This document shows, in pieces, positions 46,408 to 55,683 of a stretch of 64,000 bases of DNA; position 1 is the stretch's first letter; each line of letters starts with the position of its first letter. Source of the stretch: Cohaesibacter gelatinilyticus (GTDB lineage Bacteria > Pseudomonadota > Alphaproteobacteria > Rhizobiales > Cohaesibacteraceae); NCBI RefSeq assembly GCF_900215605.1, contig NZ_OBEL01000001.1:186001-250000 (forward strand). The letters are read 5' to 3'. The position numbers and the translations under genes are program-made. Under the pieces are notes generated by a model. It ran no database searches. It was given only the letters and a program-made list of their open reading frames with translations, and was not told the origin of the DNA.

Positions 46408-46977
46408 TTATGAGCTCAAATGAAAATGGATGAGCACCTGATCAAGGCGCTCTTCCAGACTGCCTGTCAGTTCCAGATAGTCTAGCTGACTGCGTTGAAG
46501 GCAGGTTCTGAAAGCATCATAAAAATATGCGCGCAAATCCGGGGCATCGCGTTGATCATCTGCCATCCACGGCCAGTCGACCCCACATAAGAGATAAAGC
46601 CTGGGAGAGTGGGGTGGCTGTTTGAGACTTTTCAGATGGCGACCGGACCAGGTTTCCCAGGCTTTCCTCAAGTCCGGATCACCGTCTTTGTAATAGTGAT
46701 CATTATAGACCAACGAAGAAATCAGATCGCAATCACAAATAAGAGGTTGGCCATTGTTATCGGCCAACTTTGCAGCATCACTTTCCCGCTGCCACTGTCC
46801 TTCAGCGATGGGAATGCAATCTTCCTGACCGATACTTCCGTGCAGTTCGAAATAGTCCCGAAGATATTCCGATATGACCATCGCGTCCAGTCTCTGTGCC
46901 AGGGTTGTGGCGAGGGTGGACTTTCCGGTGCTTTCCGGTCCGGTCAGGATCAGTCTGGGTAAAGAATTGGCAAGCAT
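46408..46977 (-). CDS. NadR-like ATPase/ribosylnicotinamide kinase-type P-loop protein
   Basis: Soluble P-loop protein of about 189 residues. The Walker A motif ILTGPESTGKSTLATTL and the following ISEYLRDYFELHGS are typical of the kinase domain of NadR (AAA_28 family); the PLICDCDLISSLVYNDHYY segment supplies the Walker B region. NadR kinases phosphorylate nicotinamide riboside; here the NMN adenylyltransferase and helix-turn-helix domains are absent, so it is a stand-alone kinase-type domain. Start MLANSLPRLIL at 46977; the frame opens at 47022. Confidence 0.8.
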   Translation of the reverse strand: MLANSLPRLILTGPESTGKSTLATTLAQRLDAMVISEYLRDYFELHGSIGQEDCIPIAEGQWQRESDAAKLADNNGQPLICDCDLISSLVYNDHYYKDGDPDLRKAWETWSGRHLKSLKQPPHSPRLYLLCGVDWPWMADDQRDAPDLRAYFYDAFRTCLQRSQLDYLELTGSLEERLDQVLIHFHLSS

Positions 46978-47052
46978 GTATCGTTGATTGGCTGGCAAGA
47001 AAGATGCGACCAGCCTAATCAAGTCATCATTGAGAAATCAAGTGCGCGGATT

Positions 47053-47577
47053 TTAACAGTCAGCCAAAGTCCGGTCATGCTCATGGGCCATGTCGGCGGA
47101 AATGCCGTGACGTACCAGCTCTTTGGTAAAATGCACCCGCAATGTGCTGTCTTTCCCGTGGTCTGGAAAGGCTCGATGGCTCTCGAAATATCCATGGCCA
47201 TGATAGAAAGTCAGCAGCTTATCCATGATTTCTGGTGTATGTAATTTCAGGCGATACAGCTCGCGGCTCTCGGAAATCATTTCTGCTTCCTTGAGAAGCT
47301 GAGAACCAAGTCCCTGTCCTTGAAGTTCAGGCTGCACAGCCAACGTGTCGATATACAGAGCCTGATCTTCTTCGTGAAAAGCGATTGCGGCCTGAATCTT
47401 TCCATCCTCTTCAAGAATATAAAGATTCCGCTCACCAATTTTGTCCGCCAATTCGCTAAAGGCATCATTGGGAATGACATTGCCCAAGCGCTTGGCCATT
47501 GGGGCCAGTGCTGTAAAGAAAAGCTGTCGAATATCAGTGCATTGGTCTGGCTTGGCCAGACGAAAATTCTGTGCCAT
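47053..47577 (-). CDS. GNAT-family N-acetyltransferase
   Basis: About 174 residues from MAQNFRLAKPDQCTDIRQLF. The acetyl-CoA motif LAVQPELQGQGLGSQLLKEA is clear, and LLTFYHGHGYFESHRAFPDH ends the fold. Frame opens at 47658, but the ATG at 47577 is better aligned with the family. Substrate unknown. It lies 75 bases upstream of the NadR-like gene on the same strand. Confidence 0.85.
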   Translation of the reverse strand: MAQNFRLAKPDQCTDIRQLFFTALAPMAKRLGNVIPNDAFSELADKIGERNLYILEEDGKIQAAIAFHEEDQALYIDTLAVQPELQGQGLGSQLLKEAEMISESRELYRLKLHTPEIMDKLLTFYHGHGYFESHRAFPDHGKDSTLRVHFTKELVRHGISADMAHEHDRTLADC

Positions 47578-47766
47578 TGCGGCATTCCTTGTTCTAGCCG
47601 GGTTCTGTCTATGCCCGCCCGTATGGCAGGCAGACCCGCAATATGTTGAAAATACCAAGTTTCACCGGGCTTTATGCAATAGAATGCGTGACAGAATGAT
47701 GACAGCCCAAAGACACAAAATCTGTGTAATCACAGGTTTTGTGTAAAGAGAAGAGACTGTAACTGT

Positions 47767-49356
47767 CTATTTGGGCAGAGTGATGGTGGCTTGCAAGCCG
47801 CCTTCTGCGCGATTGGCCAAGCTGACATCACCGCCATGGCTGCGCACAATGGTTCGGGTGATGGAAAGCCCAAGGCCAACGCCTCCTGTTTCAAGATTGC
47901 GGGAGGCTTCAACACGGAAGAAAGGAGCAAAAACCTGATCCATTTGTTCCTGGGGGATGCCATCACCATGATCCAGAACATCAATGACAAGGCTGTCTGA
48001 AGTTTCAGTCAACCTCAGTTCCGCCGAACCCGCGTAACGAATGGAATTCTCTATCAGGTTGCGCAATGCCCGTTTCAGGCTCATTGGGCGGCAGTCGTAA
48101 ACAACAGTGCCATTTTCTTCAAAAGACACATCCTTGCCCATATCGGAAAAGTCCTCAGCCATGGACGCGAGCAGTGCACCGATATCAACTGATTTGGTTT
48201 CCTCGGTGGATGCGTCTTCTCTAGCAAAGGCCAGAACAGCCTCGGTCATGGCCTGCATCTCTTCCAATGTTGCGAGGATCTTGTCACGCATCTCATCATC
48301 ATCAACAAACTCTGCTCGCAGACGTAAGGTCGTGATGGGCGTACGCAGATCATGACTGATGGCCGCCAGCATGCGCGTACGGTCCTGCACAAAGCGCATC
48401 AGGCGATCTTGCATGTTATTGAAAGCGGAAATGGTGCCAACCAGTTCTTTAGGTCCCTTTTCTTCCAAAGGTTCTAGAGCTTCACCTCGCCCCAACTTGC
48501 GGGCCGCATGTTCAAGAGAACGCAGAGGCGCCGTCAGTTTACGAACAGTCAGGAACACGGCAGCAAACATAAGAAGCATCAACAGCAGCATCGAGACAAG
48601 AAAAACAAAACCCCAGGTCTTGGGTGGCTTGGGAACCACAGTCTGTACATGTAACCATTCACCGTTATCCAGAGGTACGGCGACCGCCATATCCCAAGCG
48701 GAAAAATTCTTTCTGTGATGATTGTTGCGTGGCCATTTCCTGTCCGGTTTGGAGCCGAAGGAAGCGGATCTATCTCTCTGATCACGGGGAGGATGAGGGT
48801 TAAACTGGCTGTCCTGATCTCTATCATTTAGCCTCAAACTCTGACGCGCAGAACTGTCAAAGAATGGGTCATTATTGGGTTTGCTCTTGGAGCGCCCCCA
48901 ACCATGAAAAAATTTACGATCGGTTACCCGAACACGTACACTTTGTTTTTCAAGTCCAGCGCGCCTTTGCAAGCTTTTCGCCAAAGCTGCTTCAGGTGTG
49001 CCTGAACGGGGTAATTTAAGTCTGGTTCTTTTGCGCAAGCTATAGCGAATTCCAGTGCCCTCGGCGGCTCGCAGGATATTGCGATGAAGACTGGCATCGG
49101 TTTCGTTGAGCAAAGTGATAACAGAGGCTGTCCGATCCAAAACCTGCTTGCGTACCACATTCTGAGCTACATCCAGCCGTTCTTTGGAAAAGAGAAAGAT
49201 GGCAAAGATCTGTGCGATGACGACGGCCAGAAAGATAGCCAGCATCAGTTGACCCGTAATGGAACGGGGCCACAAACGTAGACGAAAGCCTCTTTCGCGC
49301 TTCGCATCAGACGCAGAATGTGATCTTTGCTCGGCCATCTTCTTAGTCCTCGGCAT
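47767..49356 (-). CDS. Sensor histidine kinase
   Basis: Inner-membrane two-component kinase of 529 residues. TM1 near residues 36-56 (QLMLAIFLAVVIAQIFAIFL), a basic periplasmic domain of about 190 residues rich in Arg/Asn/Asp, TM2 near 248-271 (FVFLVSMLLLMLLMFAAVFL), HAMP, HisKA with His335 in MLAAISHDLRTPITTLRLRA, and HATPase motifs (ALRNLIENSIRYAG; LDHGDGIPQ; GGVGLGLSITRTIV). Starts inside the last 14 bases of the regulator gene, so the pair is co-translated. The divergent EF-hand gene is the likely partner or target. Confidence 0.95.
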   Translation of the reverse strand: MPRTKKMAEQRSHSASDAKRERGFRLRLWPRSITGQLMLAIFLAVVIAQIFAIFLFSKERLDVAQNVVRKQVLDRTASVITLLNETDASLHRNILRAAEGTGIRYSLRKRTRLKLPRSGTPEAALAKSLQRRAGLEKQSVRVRVTDRKFFHGWGRSKSKPNNDPFFDSSARQSLRLNDRDQDSQFNPHPPRDQRDRSASFGSKPDRKWPRNNHHRKNFSAWDMAVAVPLDNGEWLHVQTVVPKPPKTWGFVFLVSMLLLMLLMFAAVFLTVRKLTAPLRSLEHAARKLGRGEALEPLEEKGPKELVGTISAFNNMQDRLMRFVQDRTRMLAAISHDLRTPITTLRLRAEFVDDDEMRDKILATLEEMQAMTEAVLAFAREDASTEETKSVDIGALLASMAEDFSDMGKDVSFEENGTVVYDCRPMSLKRALRNLIENSIRYAGSAELRLTETSDSLVIDVLDHGDGIPQEQMDQVFAPFFRVEASRNLETGGVGLGLSITRTIVRSHGGDVSLANRAEGGLQATITLPK

Positions 49357-50101
49357 CCAGTCCTTTTAGCGCGTCTTCCACCTTTCCGGAGACTTTGGCG
49401 GCAAAAACATAGCCGCCACCACGTACGGTCTTGATGAATTTGGGTGCTTTGGGGTCTTCTTCTATTTTTTTACGAAGGCGTGAAACTTGATTGTCGATGG
49501 ACCGATCAAACAATTGCGCAGTGCGCCCGGATGTCAGATCCAGCAGTTGGTCGCGCGACAGAACCAGAGACGGGCGCTGCAGAAATGTAACCAGCAGACG
49601 GAAATCAGCCGCACTCAGTGGAACCGTCACACCAGCCGGGCTTAACAGCTCGCGTCGCGCCACATAAAGGCGCCAGCCATCAAACTCCAGAATGTCCTCA
49701 TCATGCTGGATCTGGTGAGCAGCAGGGACGCTCTGACTGCGGCGCAGGACAGATTTGATACGAGCCAGCAACTCACGTGGGTTGAATGGCTTGGTTACAT
49801 AATCATCAGCTCCGATCTCCAATCCTACAATGCGATCTGTTTCTTCACCAAGAGCTGTAAGAAGGATCACGGGAATATTCTCGGTTTCTCTAACATGACG
49901 ACAGAGCGTGAGGCCATCTTCCCCTGGCATCATCACATCCAGCACAATCAGATCAATGGCAGCGGTCTTGAGCACTTGTCGCATTTTGGTGCCGCCATCT
50001 GCCTCGCTCACCCGAAACCCGTTGCGGCTAAGATATTTCGACAAGAGGTCGCGAATTTCGTGGTGATCATCGACAACAAGAATGTGAGCAGAAGAGTCCA
50101 T
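49343..50101 (-). CDS. Response regulator, OmpR family
   Basis: DNA-binding response regulator of 252 residues. Receiver domain with phospho-acceptor Asp55 in LIVLDVMMPGEDGL and the TKPFNPRELLARI switch region; winged helix at the C-terminus (DRSIDNQVSRLRKKIEEDPK, then FIKTVRGGGYVF). Partner of the overlapping histidine kinase. Upstream, between it and the EF-hand gene, lies a TGTATC direct repeat with a 10-base period that would suit OmpR-type binding. Confidence 0.95.
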   Translation of the reverse strand: MDSSAHILVVDDHHEIRDLLSKYLSRNGFRVSEADGGTKMRQVLKTAAIDLIVLDVMMPGEDGLTLCRHVRETENIPVILLTALGEETDRIVGLEIGADDYVTKPFNPRELLARIKSVLRRSQSVPAAHQIQHDEDILEFDGWRLYVARRELLSPAGVTVPLSAADFRLLVTFLQRPSLVLSRDQLLDLTSGRTAQLFDRSIDNQVSRLRKKIEEDPKAPKFIKTVRGGGYVFAAKVSGKVEDALKGLDAED

Positions 50102-50230
50102 ATCAAAATCCGGGTTAAGGGTCTCGGTCTCAGGGTGTGGTTATAGAATAGGAAGCGTAAAGACTTATTTCCATTCATCACCAGGTCCACAAGCTTAGAA
50201 TAGCTAATTTTTCCAAATAAAAATCAGGAA

Positions 50231-50248
50231 ATTGTATCGAACTGTATC
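50231..50248 (+). promoter_or_regulatory. TGTATC direct repeat upstream of the EF-hand gene
   Basis: ATTGTATC at 50231-50238 and ACTGTATC at 50241-50248 (10-base period). OmpR-type regulators bind such head-to-tail half-sites. It lies between the divergent regulator gene (50101) and the EF-hand gene (50489). Confidence 0.4.
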
Positions 50249-50488
50249 ATGACTCTGATCGGTTACAGAGCGCGACACTTATCTTGTTTTTGGGCAAACA
50301 TCTGCGACAAAGCCTCACTAATTTCAACTTATCGACGGGGCGCAAACGGGCAAACCGAAGACTTCGGGACAAGCAAGGCGGACCTGACCCGCCAAGCTTG
50401 GTCCATTCCAATAATCCGGCCAAATGGCCCTGCATATATGACTTCAAAACGGCCGATGAGGAATTGGCCATCACGAGAGGATAATGAA

Positions 50489-51067
50489 ATGAAATCTGTA
50501 ACCAAAATCGCTCTGGCTCTGGCTTTGATCACTGGTGTTTCTGCAACTGCTCTGACAGCAAACAATGCTCTGGCTCGCGGCTTCGGCGGCGGCGATTGTG
50601 GCGGAAAGCAGGAGCAGGGATGGCATGGCAACAAAGGTGGCCATAAAGGGGGCTTTATGGGTAAACGCGGTGGTTCCCGCGGCCCAATGAAAATGCTGAA
50701 AGAGTTCGACACCAATAAGGACCAGGCATTGACCAAGGAAGAAATTACCGCTGGTATCGACAAGAAAATTGCCGACAATGACAAAAATGGCGACAAAGCC
50801 ATCACATTGGAAGAATTCCAGGCCGAGTGGCAGAAACAGACCCAGGATCGCATGGTTCGTGCCTTCCAGCGCATGGATCGAGACGGATCCGGCACTGTGA
50901 CTGCTGAAGAGTTGAAAGAACCTGCATTGTCTATGTTCGATCGTATGGATCGTAACGATGATGGCAAGCTTGATAAAAATGATCGCGGCCAGAAACGTGG
51001 TTGGTTTGGCAAGCGTGGACCAAATGGCCAGGGTGGCAATGCGCAAGCTGACTCTGGCAACAGCTAG
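50489..51067 (+). CDS. Secreted EF-hand calcium-binding protein
   Basis: Periplasmic or secreted protein of 192 residues. Signal peptide MKSVTKIALALALITGVSAT (cleavage near ALA-RG), a Gly/His-rich segment (GWHGNKGGHKGGFMGKRGGS), then four EF-hand loops: DTNKDQALTKEE at about 74-85, DKNGDKAITLEE near 98-109, DRDGSGTVTAEE near 130-141 and DRNDDGKLDKND near 154-165. Ends in a Gly/Asn-rich tail. Similar proteins are induced by or feed two-component systems that sense divalent metal; the neighbouring OmpR/kinase pair is divergent. Ribosome site GAGAGG. Followed by a strong bidirectional terminator. Confidence 0.9.
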   Translation: MKSVTKIALALALITGVSATALTANNALARGFGGGDCGGKQEQGWHGNKGGHKGGFMGKRGGSRGPMKMLKEFDTNKDQALTKEEITAGIDKKIADNDKNGDKAITLEEFQAEWQKQTQDRMVRAFQRMDRDGSGTVTAEELKEPALSMFDRMDRNDDGKLDKNDRGQKRGWFGKRGPNGQGGNAQADSGNS

Positions 51068-51147
51068 GTTTGGTGATGCCATTACCCGGTCGACAACTCC
51101 ATGGGCGTTGAGCCTATGGTTTGATAGGAATGAAGTTGGTGGATAAG

Positions 51148-51180
51148 AAAAAAGCGCAGTCATTATGGCTGCGCTTTTTT
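51148..51180. terminator. Bidirectional terminator between EF-hand and GNAT genes
   Basis: AAAAAAGCGCAG (51148-51159) and CTGCGCTTTTTT (51169-51180), perfect 12-bp stem, loop TCATTATGG. A- and T-runs make it work on both strands. Confidence 0.9.
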
Positions 51181-51205
51181 ATGTATAACAGAAGAGGGAG
51201 TCTGA

Positions 51206-51697
51206 TCAGCTTGGCTCTTTGGCGCGCAGGCGATAGCAGAATTCCCAAGTATTTGAGACATCATTCAATCGGCGAATGACCGGCATCTTTTCAAAGCCGA
51301 TTTTTTCATAGAATTGATGCCCTTCAACAAAGCGGGTGTCAGTCCAGAGTTTGATTTCATGACCATCACGACTATCGACCAGATCGGTGGCTTGCTGGAA
51401 CATGGACCAGGCCAGGCCTTGGCCACGGGTTTCCTTGGCGACATAGACCTTGAATAGCTCAAAGATGCCTTCGTCAGTGGTCTCGGAAATGGCGAGACTG
51501 CCGACCAATTTGTCGTCCTGTTCAACAACCCACATTTGCCCGCCCTTAGCAGCATAATAGCTGGCAGGATGATCCAACTCTGGGAATTCGGTTGGCTCGA
51601 AAATGCAATTGTCATAGTCGGCGAAAATTCCGGCGATCAATTTCGCCAGAAGCGGACCATCATCATCACGCGCGGAGCGAATGAAGCTGAAAGACAT
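51206..51697 (-). CDS. GNAT-family N-acetyltransferase
   Basis: 163 residues. RSARDDDGPLLAKLIAGIFA at the start, motif A FKVYVAKETRGQGLAWSMFQ, and GHQFYEKIGFEKMPVIRRLN near the end. Third GNAT of the window; substrate unknown. Ribosome site weak. Same strand as the hypothetical gene upstream at 51737. Confidence 0.85.
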   Translation of the reverse strand: MSFSFIRSARDDDGPLLAKLIAGIFADYDNCIFEPTEFPELDHPASYYAAKGGQMWVVEQDDKLVGSLAISETTDEGIFELFKVYVAKETRGQGLAWSMFQQATDLVDSRDGHEIKLWTDTRFVEGHQFYEKIGFEKMPVIRRLNDVSNTWEFCYRLRAKEPS

Positions 51698-51736
51698 GGT
51701 AATTCCTCTCAGAAGAGCCGGGATGGTGCGCCTGGC

Positions 51737-52003
51737 TTATTGATAAATTGCCACTGCCAAGCCATCGCGACGGGCTTCGTCGACGATCTTGTCCATTACC
51801 GGATCGCCACTCGCTTTTTCAACAGAGAAACGCTGATTGATAGTGATGAAGCCATAACCGGATTCGGTCAGAACCTGAGTTGCTTGCGCTTCTGCCTCAG
51901 GTACCGAATTGGAATCCACGGCCACGATGAAATTCCGACGAATTTTCTCGGTTTGTGGCGGTTTTGGCATCTCGGTCAAACGGCCCTGAACACAAATAAT
52001 CAT
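51737..52003 (-). CDS. Hypothetical small protein
   Basis: About 88 residues (MIICVQGRLTEMPKPPQTEK), charged, probably soluble; contains IRRNFIVAVDSNSVPEAEAQ and ESGYGFITINQRFSVEKASG. Family not recognised. The frame extends upstream to 52180 but would overlap the sigma-54 activator gene; the ATG at 52003 behind GAGTGGA fits better, 52027 is an alternative. Probably transcribed with the GNAT gene 39 bases downstream. Confidence 0.5.
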   Translation of the reverse strand: MIICVQGRLTEMPKPPQTEKIRRNFIVAVDSNSVPEAEAQATQVLTESGYGFITINQRFSVEKASGDPVMDKIVDEARRDGLAVAIYQ

Positions 52004-52155
52004 AGATCCACTCGCACTTGCTTGCATCAGGCGAGCAATGTCAGCTGCATGAGCCCGATGTAGAAAATCATACTTTTCCTCTGTCTTAATAGGACGGAGG
52101 CAAGCTGTCGAGTGTGAATAGAGCAGTCTGGAAGAAAGAAGCTCGGTAACTTGCG

Positions 52156-53619
52156 TTAAACGGCTTCTTTTTGCGCCCAACTCATGCGTTTGCGATAGAT
52201 GGTTGATGGGCTGATCTCGAGAGCAGCAGCGGCACGTGAGATATTTCCATCAAATGCCTGCAAGGCTCCTTCGATGATTTGTTTTTCCTGTTGCCAGAAA
52301 GGTAGAATGGCATCCGCCATGGCGTGTCCCATCTGGCGCAAGCCGCAAATGGCATCGTTCAGTTCCTGCTCGAAGCTCTCATCCTTGCGCAGCAATTCAG
52401 GAAAATGTTCGTCTTCGACAACGGTTCCGTCATACATGACAGCCAGACGGCGGATCGTATTTTGCAATTGTCTGACATTGCCCGGCCAGCGATAGGCCGT
52501 GAGCATCTGCTCGGCCTCTGTAGAAAAAAGACAGAATTGTTTATTTTCTTCTCTGGCATATTGCTTCAGGAAGGAATTGGCCAGTGGCATGATATCGCCA
52601 CGTCGTTCCCGTAGGGGAGGGAGATGGATGGGTAGTACATGAAGACGATAGAATAGATCTTCGCGAAAACGTCCGACGCGCACTTCTTCCATCGGTTCTC
52701 GGTTGGTCGCAGCCACAAAGCGGACATCAAGCGGTATTTCTTGTGCACCACCAACGCGACGCAAAGCACCGGTCTGAATCAGGCGAAGCAACTTGGCCTG
52801 CAAATCCAATGGCATTTCGCCTACTTCATCCAGAAACAGGGTGCCGCCATCGGCAAGCTCGGCTGCCCCTTTGCGATCTTGGGTGGCTCCGGTAAATGCG
52901 CCTTGTATATGACCGAAAATCTCAGATTCCATCAAATCTGCTGGGATCGCTGAACAATTGATGGCGATGAAAGGACCATCGGCACGGTTGGAGCGAGCAT
53001 GAAGAGCCTGAGCACATACTTCCTTGCCCGTGCCGCTTTCTCCTGTCACAAAGACAGGGGCCTTGGAAGAGGCAACGCGCAAGATCTGGTCATAGATACC
53101 CTGCATGGCAGGAGACTGACCAATGAAGCCCTCAAAATCCTTCAATGCATCCTGCTCATCGCTATTGTTGTCATCAGATTGAGTGACAGCGGGGGCAGAG
53201 GATGGAATGCTCTTCATATCCTGACTTGGGGCAGGGCGGTGTTGAGAGAGAAGCTCGCTCAGACGCTTGCCAAGTGCCTCGGCGCTCACAGGGCGAGCGA
53301 TGAAATCATGGGCACCGGCTTGCATGGCGGCGACGGCCCGCGAAACACTACTATTCTCACTAAAGGCCAGCAAAATCATATTGGGGTGGCGCGAAGCCAA
53401 GCGAGACAGGTGCGAGAGTTCTTCTTCCATCTCGAAAGTAACCAAAGCACAGGCTGGCTCCATCAGAAAAGCCGAAGGCACCTCGCCATCATAGATTTGG
53501 AAATCGCATTCTCGATCCAGATGGACCGAGAGCTGATCGCTGATCAGTCGGCGAAAGGCAGGGTCAGAACTCACAACTGCGATGCGGACAGAAGAATGAT
53601 CCGCTGGTCCCGATGTCAT
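52156..53619 (-). CDS. Sigma-54-dependent activator with degenerate receiver domain
   Basis: Enhancer-binding protein of 487 residues. The N-terminal domain (residues about 10-125) has a receiver-like fold, but the acceptor aspartate position in [11 protein letters not shown] is not Asp, and the lysine normally in TKP reads ARP; it probably does not accept phosphate. The AAA+ domain is intact: Walker A GESGTGKE at 193-200, GAFTGA at 240-245 needed for sigma-54 contact, [20 protein letters not shown]. The C-terminal Fis-type helix-turn-helix reads [20 protein letters not shown]. Similar to VpsR/FlbD-like atypical activators; targets are unknown. Confidence 0.9.
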   Translation of the reverse strand: MTSGPADHSSVRIAVVSSDPAFRRLISDQLSVHLDRECDFQIYDGEVPSAFLMEPACALVTFEMEEELSHLSRLASRHPNMILLAFSENSSVSRAVAAMQAGAHDFIARPVSAEALGKRLSELLSQHRPAPSQDMKSIPSSAPAVTQSDDNNSDEQDALKDFEGFIGQSPAMQGIYDQILRVASSKAPVFVTGESGTGKEVCAQALHARSNRADGPFIAINCSAIPADLMESEIFGHIQGAFTGATQDRKGAAELADGGTLFLDEVGEMPLDLQAKLLRLIQTGALRRVGGAQEIPLDVRFVAATNREPMEEVRVGRFREDLFYRLHVLPIHLPPLRERRGDIMPLANSFLKQYAREENKQFCLFSTEAEQMLTAYRWPGNVRQLQNTIRRLAVMYDGTVVEDEHFPELLRKDESFEQELNDAICGLRQMGHAMADAILPFWQQEKQIIEGALQAFDGNISRAAAALEISPSTIYRKRMSWAQKEAV

Positions 53620-53899
53620 AATTTCGATGCCTTTCTTTTAGATCAAACCGATCAAAATTGTGTCTGGCCAGATCCGATGCTACGCTCTAACCTGAAAACA
53701 GTTTTGACCGGTTAGGGTAAACAAAATCTTTGCAACAGGCAGTTCTGGGCGAATCTTGAGGTTTTTTTCTCCCATTCTGCATTCTAATCCCCAAAAAAGC
53801 GGTTGGAATTGGTTAACGCTTTGATAAAACTAAGAGGCCTGCCTCATCTTCGACTGAAACGGTTGAGGGCAGAGCTGATGTAGGTGGGAGAAGAGAGCC

Positions 53900-54205
53900 A
53901 TGGCTCATCCTTTGGATCATCTCATCCAAAAGCGTGTCGAAGAAGCAATTGAGCAAGGCGATTTTGATCGGCTTTCCTGTTCAGGCAAACCTCTTGCCGA
54001 CCTGGACCAGCCATTCGAGGATTGTCTGGCTCGCGTTGCAAGGGAACAGGGTGGGAAACCCGCTTTTGTTTTACAGAACGGAAAAATGCAGGCACTTATC
54101 CAGCGAATGGGAGAGGTAACAGACCCATTGGTCAGAAAAGCCTTAGAACAACAGATCGCTGATTTGCGAACCTGGATGGCGCTGGAAAAAGAACACGAAA
54201 GATAA
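53900..54205 (+). CDS. DUF1992 (DnaJ-homologue subfamily C member 28-like) protein
   Basis: Small soluble protein of 101 residues. It shows RVEEAIEQGDFDRLSCSGKP, the DUF1992 signature, and a second conserved helix (VLQNGKMQALIQRMGEVTDP). Function unknown. Ribosome site GGGAG. Convergent with the HMA gene. Confidence 0.85.
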   Translation: MAHPLDHLIQKRVEEAIEQGDFDRLSCSGKPLADLDQPFEDCLARVAREQGGKPAFVLQNGKMQALIQRMGEVTDPLVRKALEQQIADLRTWMALEKEHER

Positions 54206-54253
54206 CGCGCTCAATCCGATTTTGCTTGATAGACGACCATATTCAGCAAGCTC

Positions 54254-54448
54254 TCAGAGCTTGGCGGGGAAACCCAGCTCTTCGATGGTCTGGCGCACAA
54301 TCTCAGGGTTCAGCACAGTCTCAACTGTGATCTTGCCAGCTTCCAAATCACCTTCAACCGTGGCAGAGCAATCCTTGCTTTCGATTGCTTCACGAATGGA
54401 TTTCACGCAGCCGCCGCAGGCCATTTCCTGAACATTCAGTGTGATCAT
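54254..54448 (-). CDS. Heavy-metal-associated domain protein (CopZ-like copper chaperone)
   Basis: 64 residues, a single HMA domain: the metal-binding MACGGC motif (Met9, Cys11, Cys14) and the ferredoxin-like babbab pattern. Small HMA proteins ferry copper(I) to P-type ATPases. No copper ATPase is adjacent. Convergent with the DUF1992 gene. Confidence 0.9.
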   Translation of the reverse strand: MITLNVQEMACGGCVKSIREAIESKDCSATVEGDLEAGKITVETVLNPEIVRQTIEELGFPAKL

Positions 54449-54470
54449 GATACATGTCTTTCATGTTATA

Positions 54471-54512
54471 GCGCGCTCCCTAAAAGTTGCAGCACTTTTC
54501 GGATAAGAACCC
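54471..54512. repeat. Palindromic element, copy 2
   Basis: GCGCGCTCCC followed by CCTAAAAGT (54479-54487)/ACTTTTCGG (54494-54502) and GGATAAGAAC. Layout resembles the element at 40077-40119 and a palindrome frequent between genes of Rhizobiales. Confidence 0.45.
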
Positions 54513-54743
54513 ACTTTAAAACAAAGATGTGAAGCCACTCAGATGATGCCGCGATCATCCGAAAGGCTTTATGGATAAAGGATGAATGTCTGGTGGCATA
54601 TGCTTGCGGCTTTTGCAAATATTTTTGCAATGAAGATTTCAGCTATTGAAGAGTGAACGTTGTTCAATATATTCAGTTTATGTGCCGTCGAGTGGTGACG
54701 ACAATATTGCCAAAATCTATTGATGTTCATGTTAGGAGCCAAG

Positions 54744-55571
54744 ATGATGAATGACCAATCTATTGCAGTTGCCTTTGGTGGTGGGGGAGCGCGTGGTCTA
54801 TCGCACATCTGGATCATAGATGCACTGGACGAAATGGGCATCAAGCCGGTTGCTATCTCGGGCACATCCATCGGGGCCATCGCCGCTTGTCTTTATGCCT
54901 CAGGCATGTCGGGCAGGGAATTGCACGATTATGCGATCGCGCTTTTGGGCAATACCAATGAAGTGTTGGGGCGTTTTTGGAAAATGCGTCCAAAGACATT
55001 CTCCGACTGGTTTGAGAATGATACCAAGATAAGCGAGTTTGATGCAGAGAAAGTGATTCAGGCTTTTCTGCCCACTCAATTATGTAACGACTTCGCTGAT
55101 CTCACCATTCCGACATCCCTCTCGGCGACCAACTATTTTACTGGAGCTGAAGTGGTGTTCGATGAGGGCAATTTGCCAAAAGCCTTGGCTGCCTCCATGG
55201 CAATTCCGGCCTTGTTCAAACCTGTTGAATATCAAGGCCAAACCTTGGTCGATGGGGCTTGCGTCAACCCTATGCCAATAGACCATGTACGTGATAAAGC
55301 CGATCTGGTTGTTGCTGTTGATGTGGTGGGATTGCCTTCAAGGCCAGAGAAAGGCCAGCTCAGCCAATGGGAAGTTGGCTTTGGGTCCACGCAGCTTTTG
55401 ATGCAAACCATCCAGCGCGAGAAAATGCGTCATGATAAGGTGGATGTACTGATCCATCCTGAAATCGGATCTTTTCGTGTGTTGGATTTTTTGAAAGCTA
55501 AGGATATCCTGAAGGCATCCGAAGCAGCCAAGGATGAGTTGAAACGATCACTGGAAGCCAAACTTGGCTAA
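54744..55571 (+). CDS. Patatin-like phospholipase
   Basis: Serine acyl hydrolase of about 275 residues. Oxyanion-hole GGGARG near residues 13-18, nucleophile motif GTSIG at 40-44 (Ser42), and the DGA of LVDGACVNPMP near Asp170 complete the Ser-Asp dyad. Start at 54744 behind TAGGAGCC; the frame opens at 54720. No signal or membrane segment, so probably cytoplasmic. RssA-like; function in lipid turnover unproven. Confidence 0.9.
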   Translation: MMNDQSIAVAFGGGGARGLSHIWIIDALDEMGIKPVAISGTSIGAIAACLYASGMSGRELHDYAIALLGNTNEVLGRFWKMRPKTFSDWFENDTKISEFDAEKVIQAFLPTQLCNDFADLTIPTSLSATNYFTGAEVVFDEGNLPKALAASMAIPALFKPVEYQGQTLVDGACVNPMPIDHVRDKADLVVAVDVVGLPSRPEKGQLSQWEVGFGSTQLLMQTIQREKMRHDKVDVLIHPEIGSFRVLDFLKAKDILKASEAAKDELKRSLEAKLG

Positions 55572-55683
55572 ATTGGTCCCGTAAATTTGGGAGGTTTGGC
55601 TCTGTGGGGAAGGAAGATAAGATCTAGACTGAATAATCATACCCGCCGATTTTATCTCCAGCTAAAATTCCATGAGTTGACCA

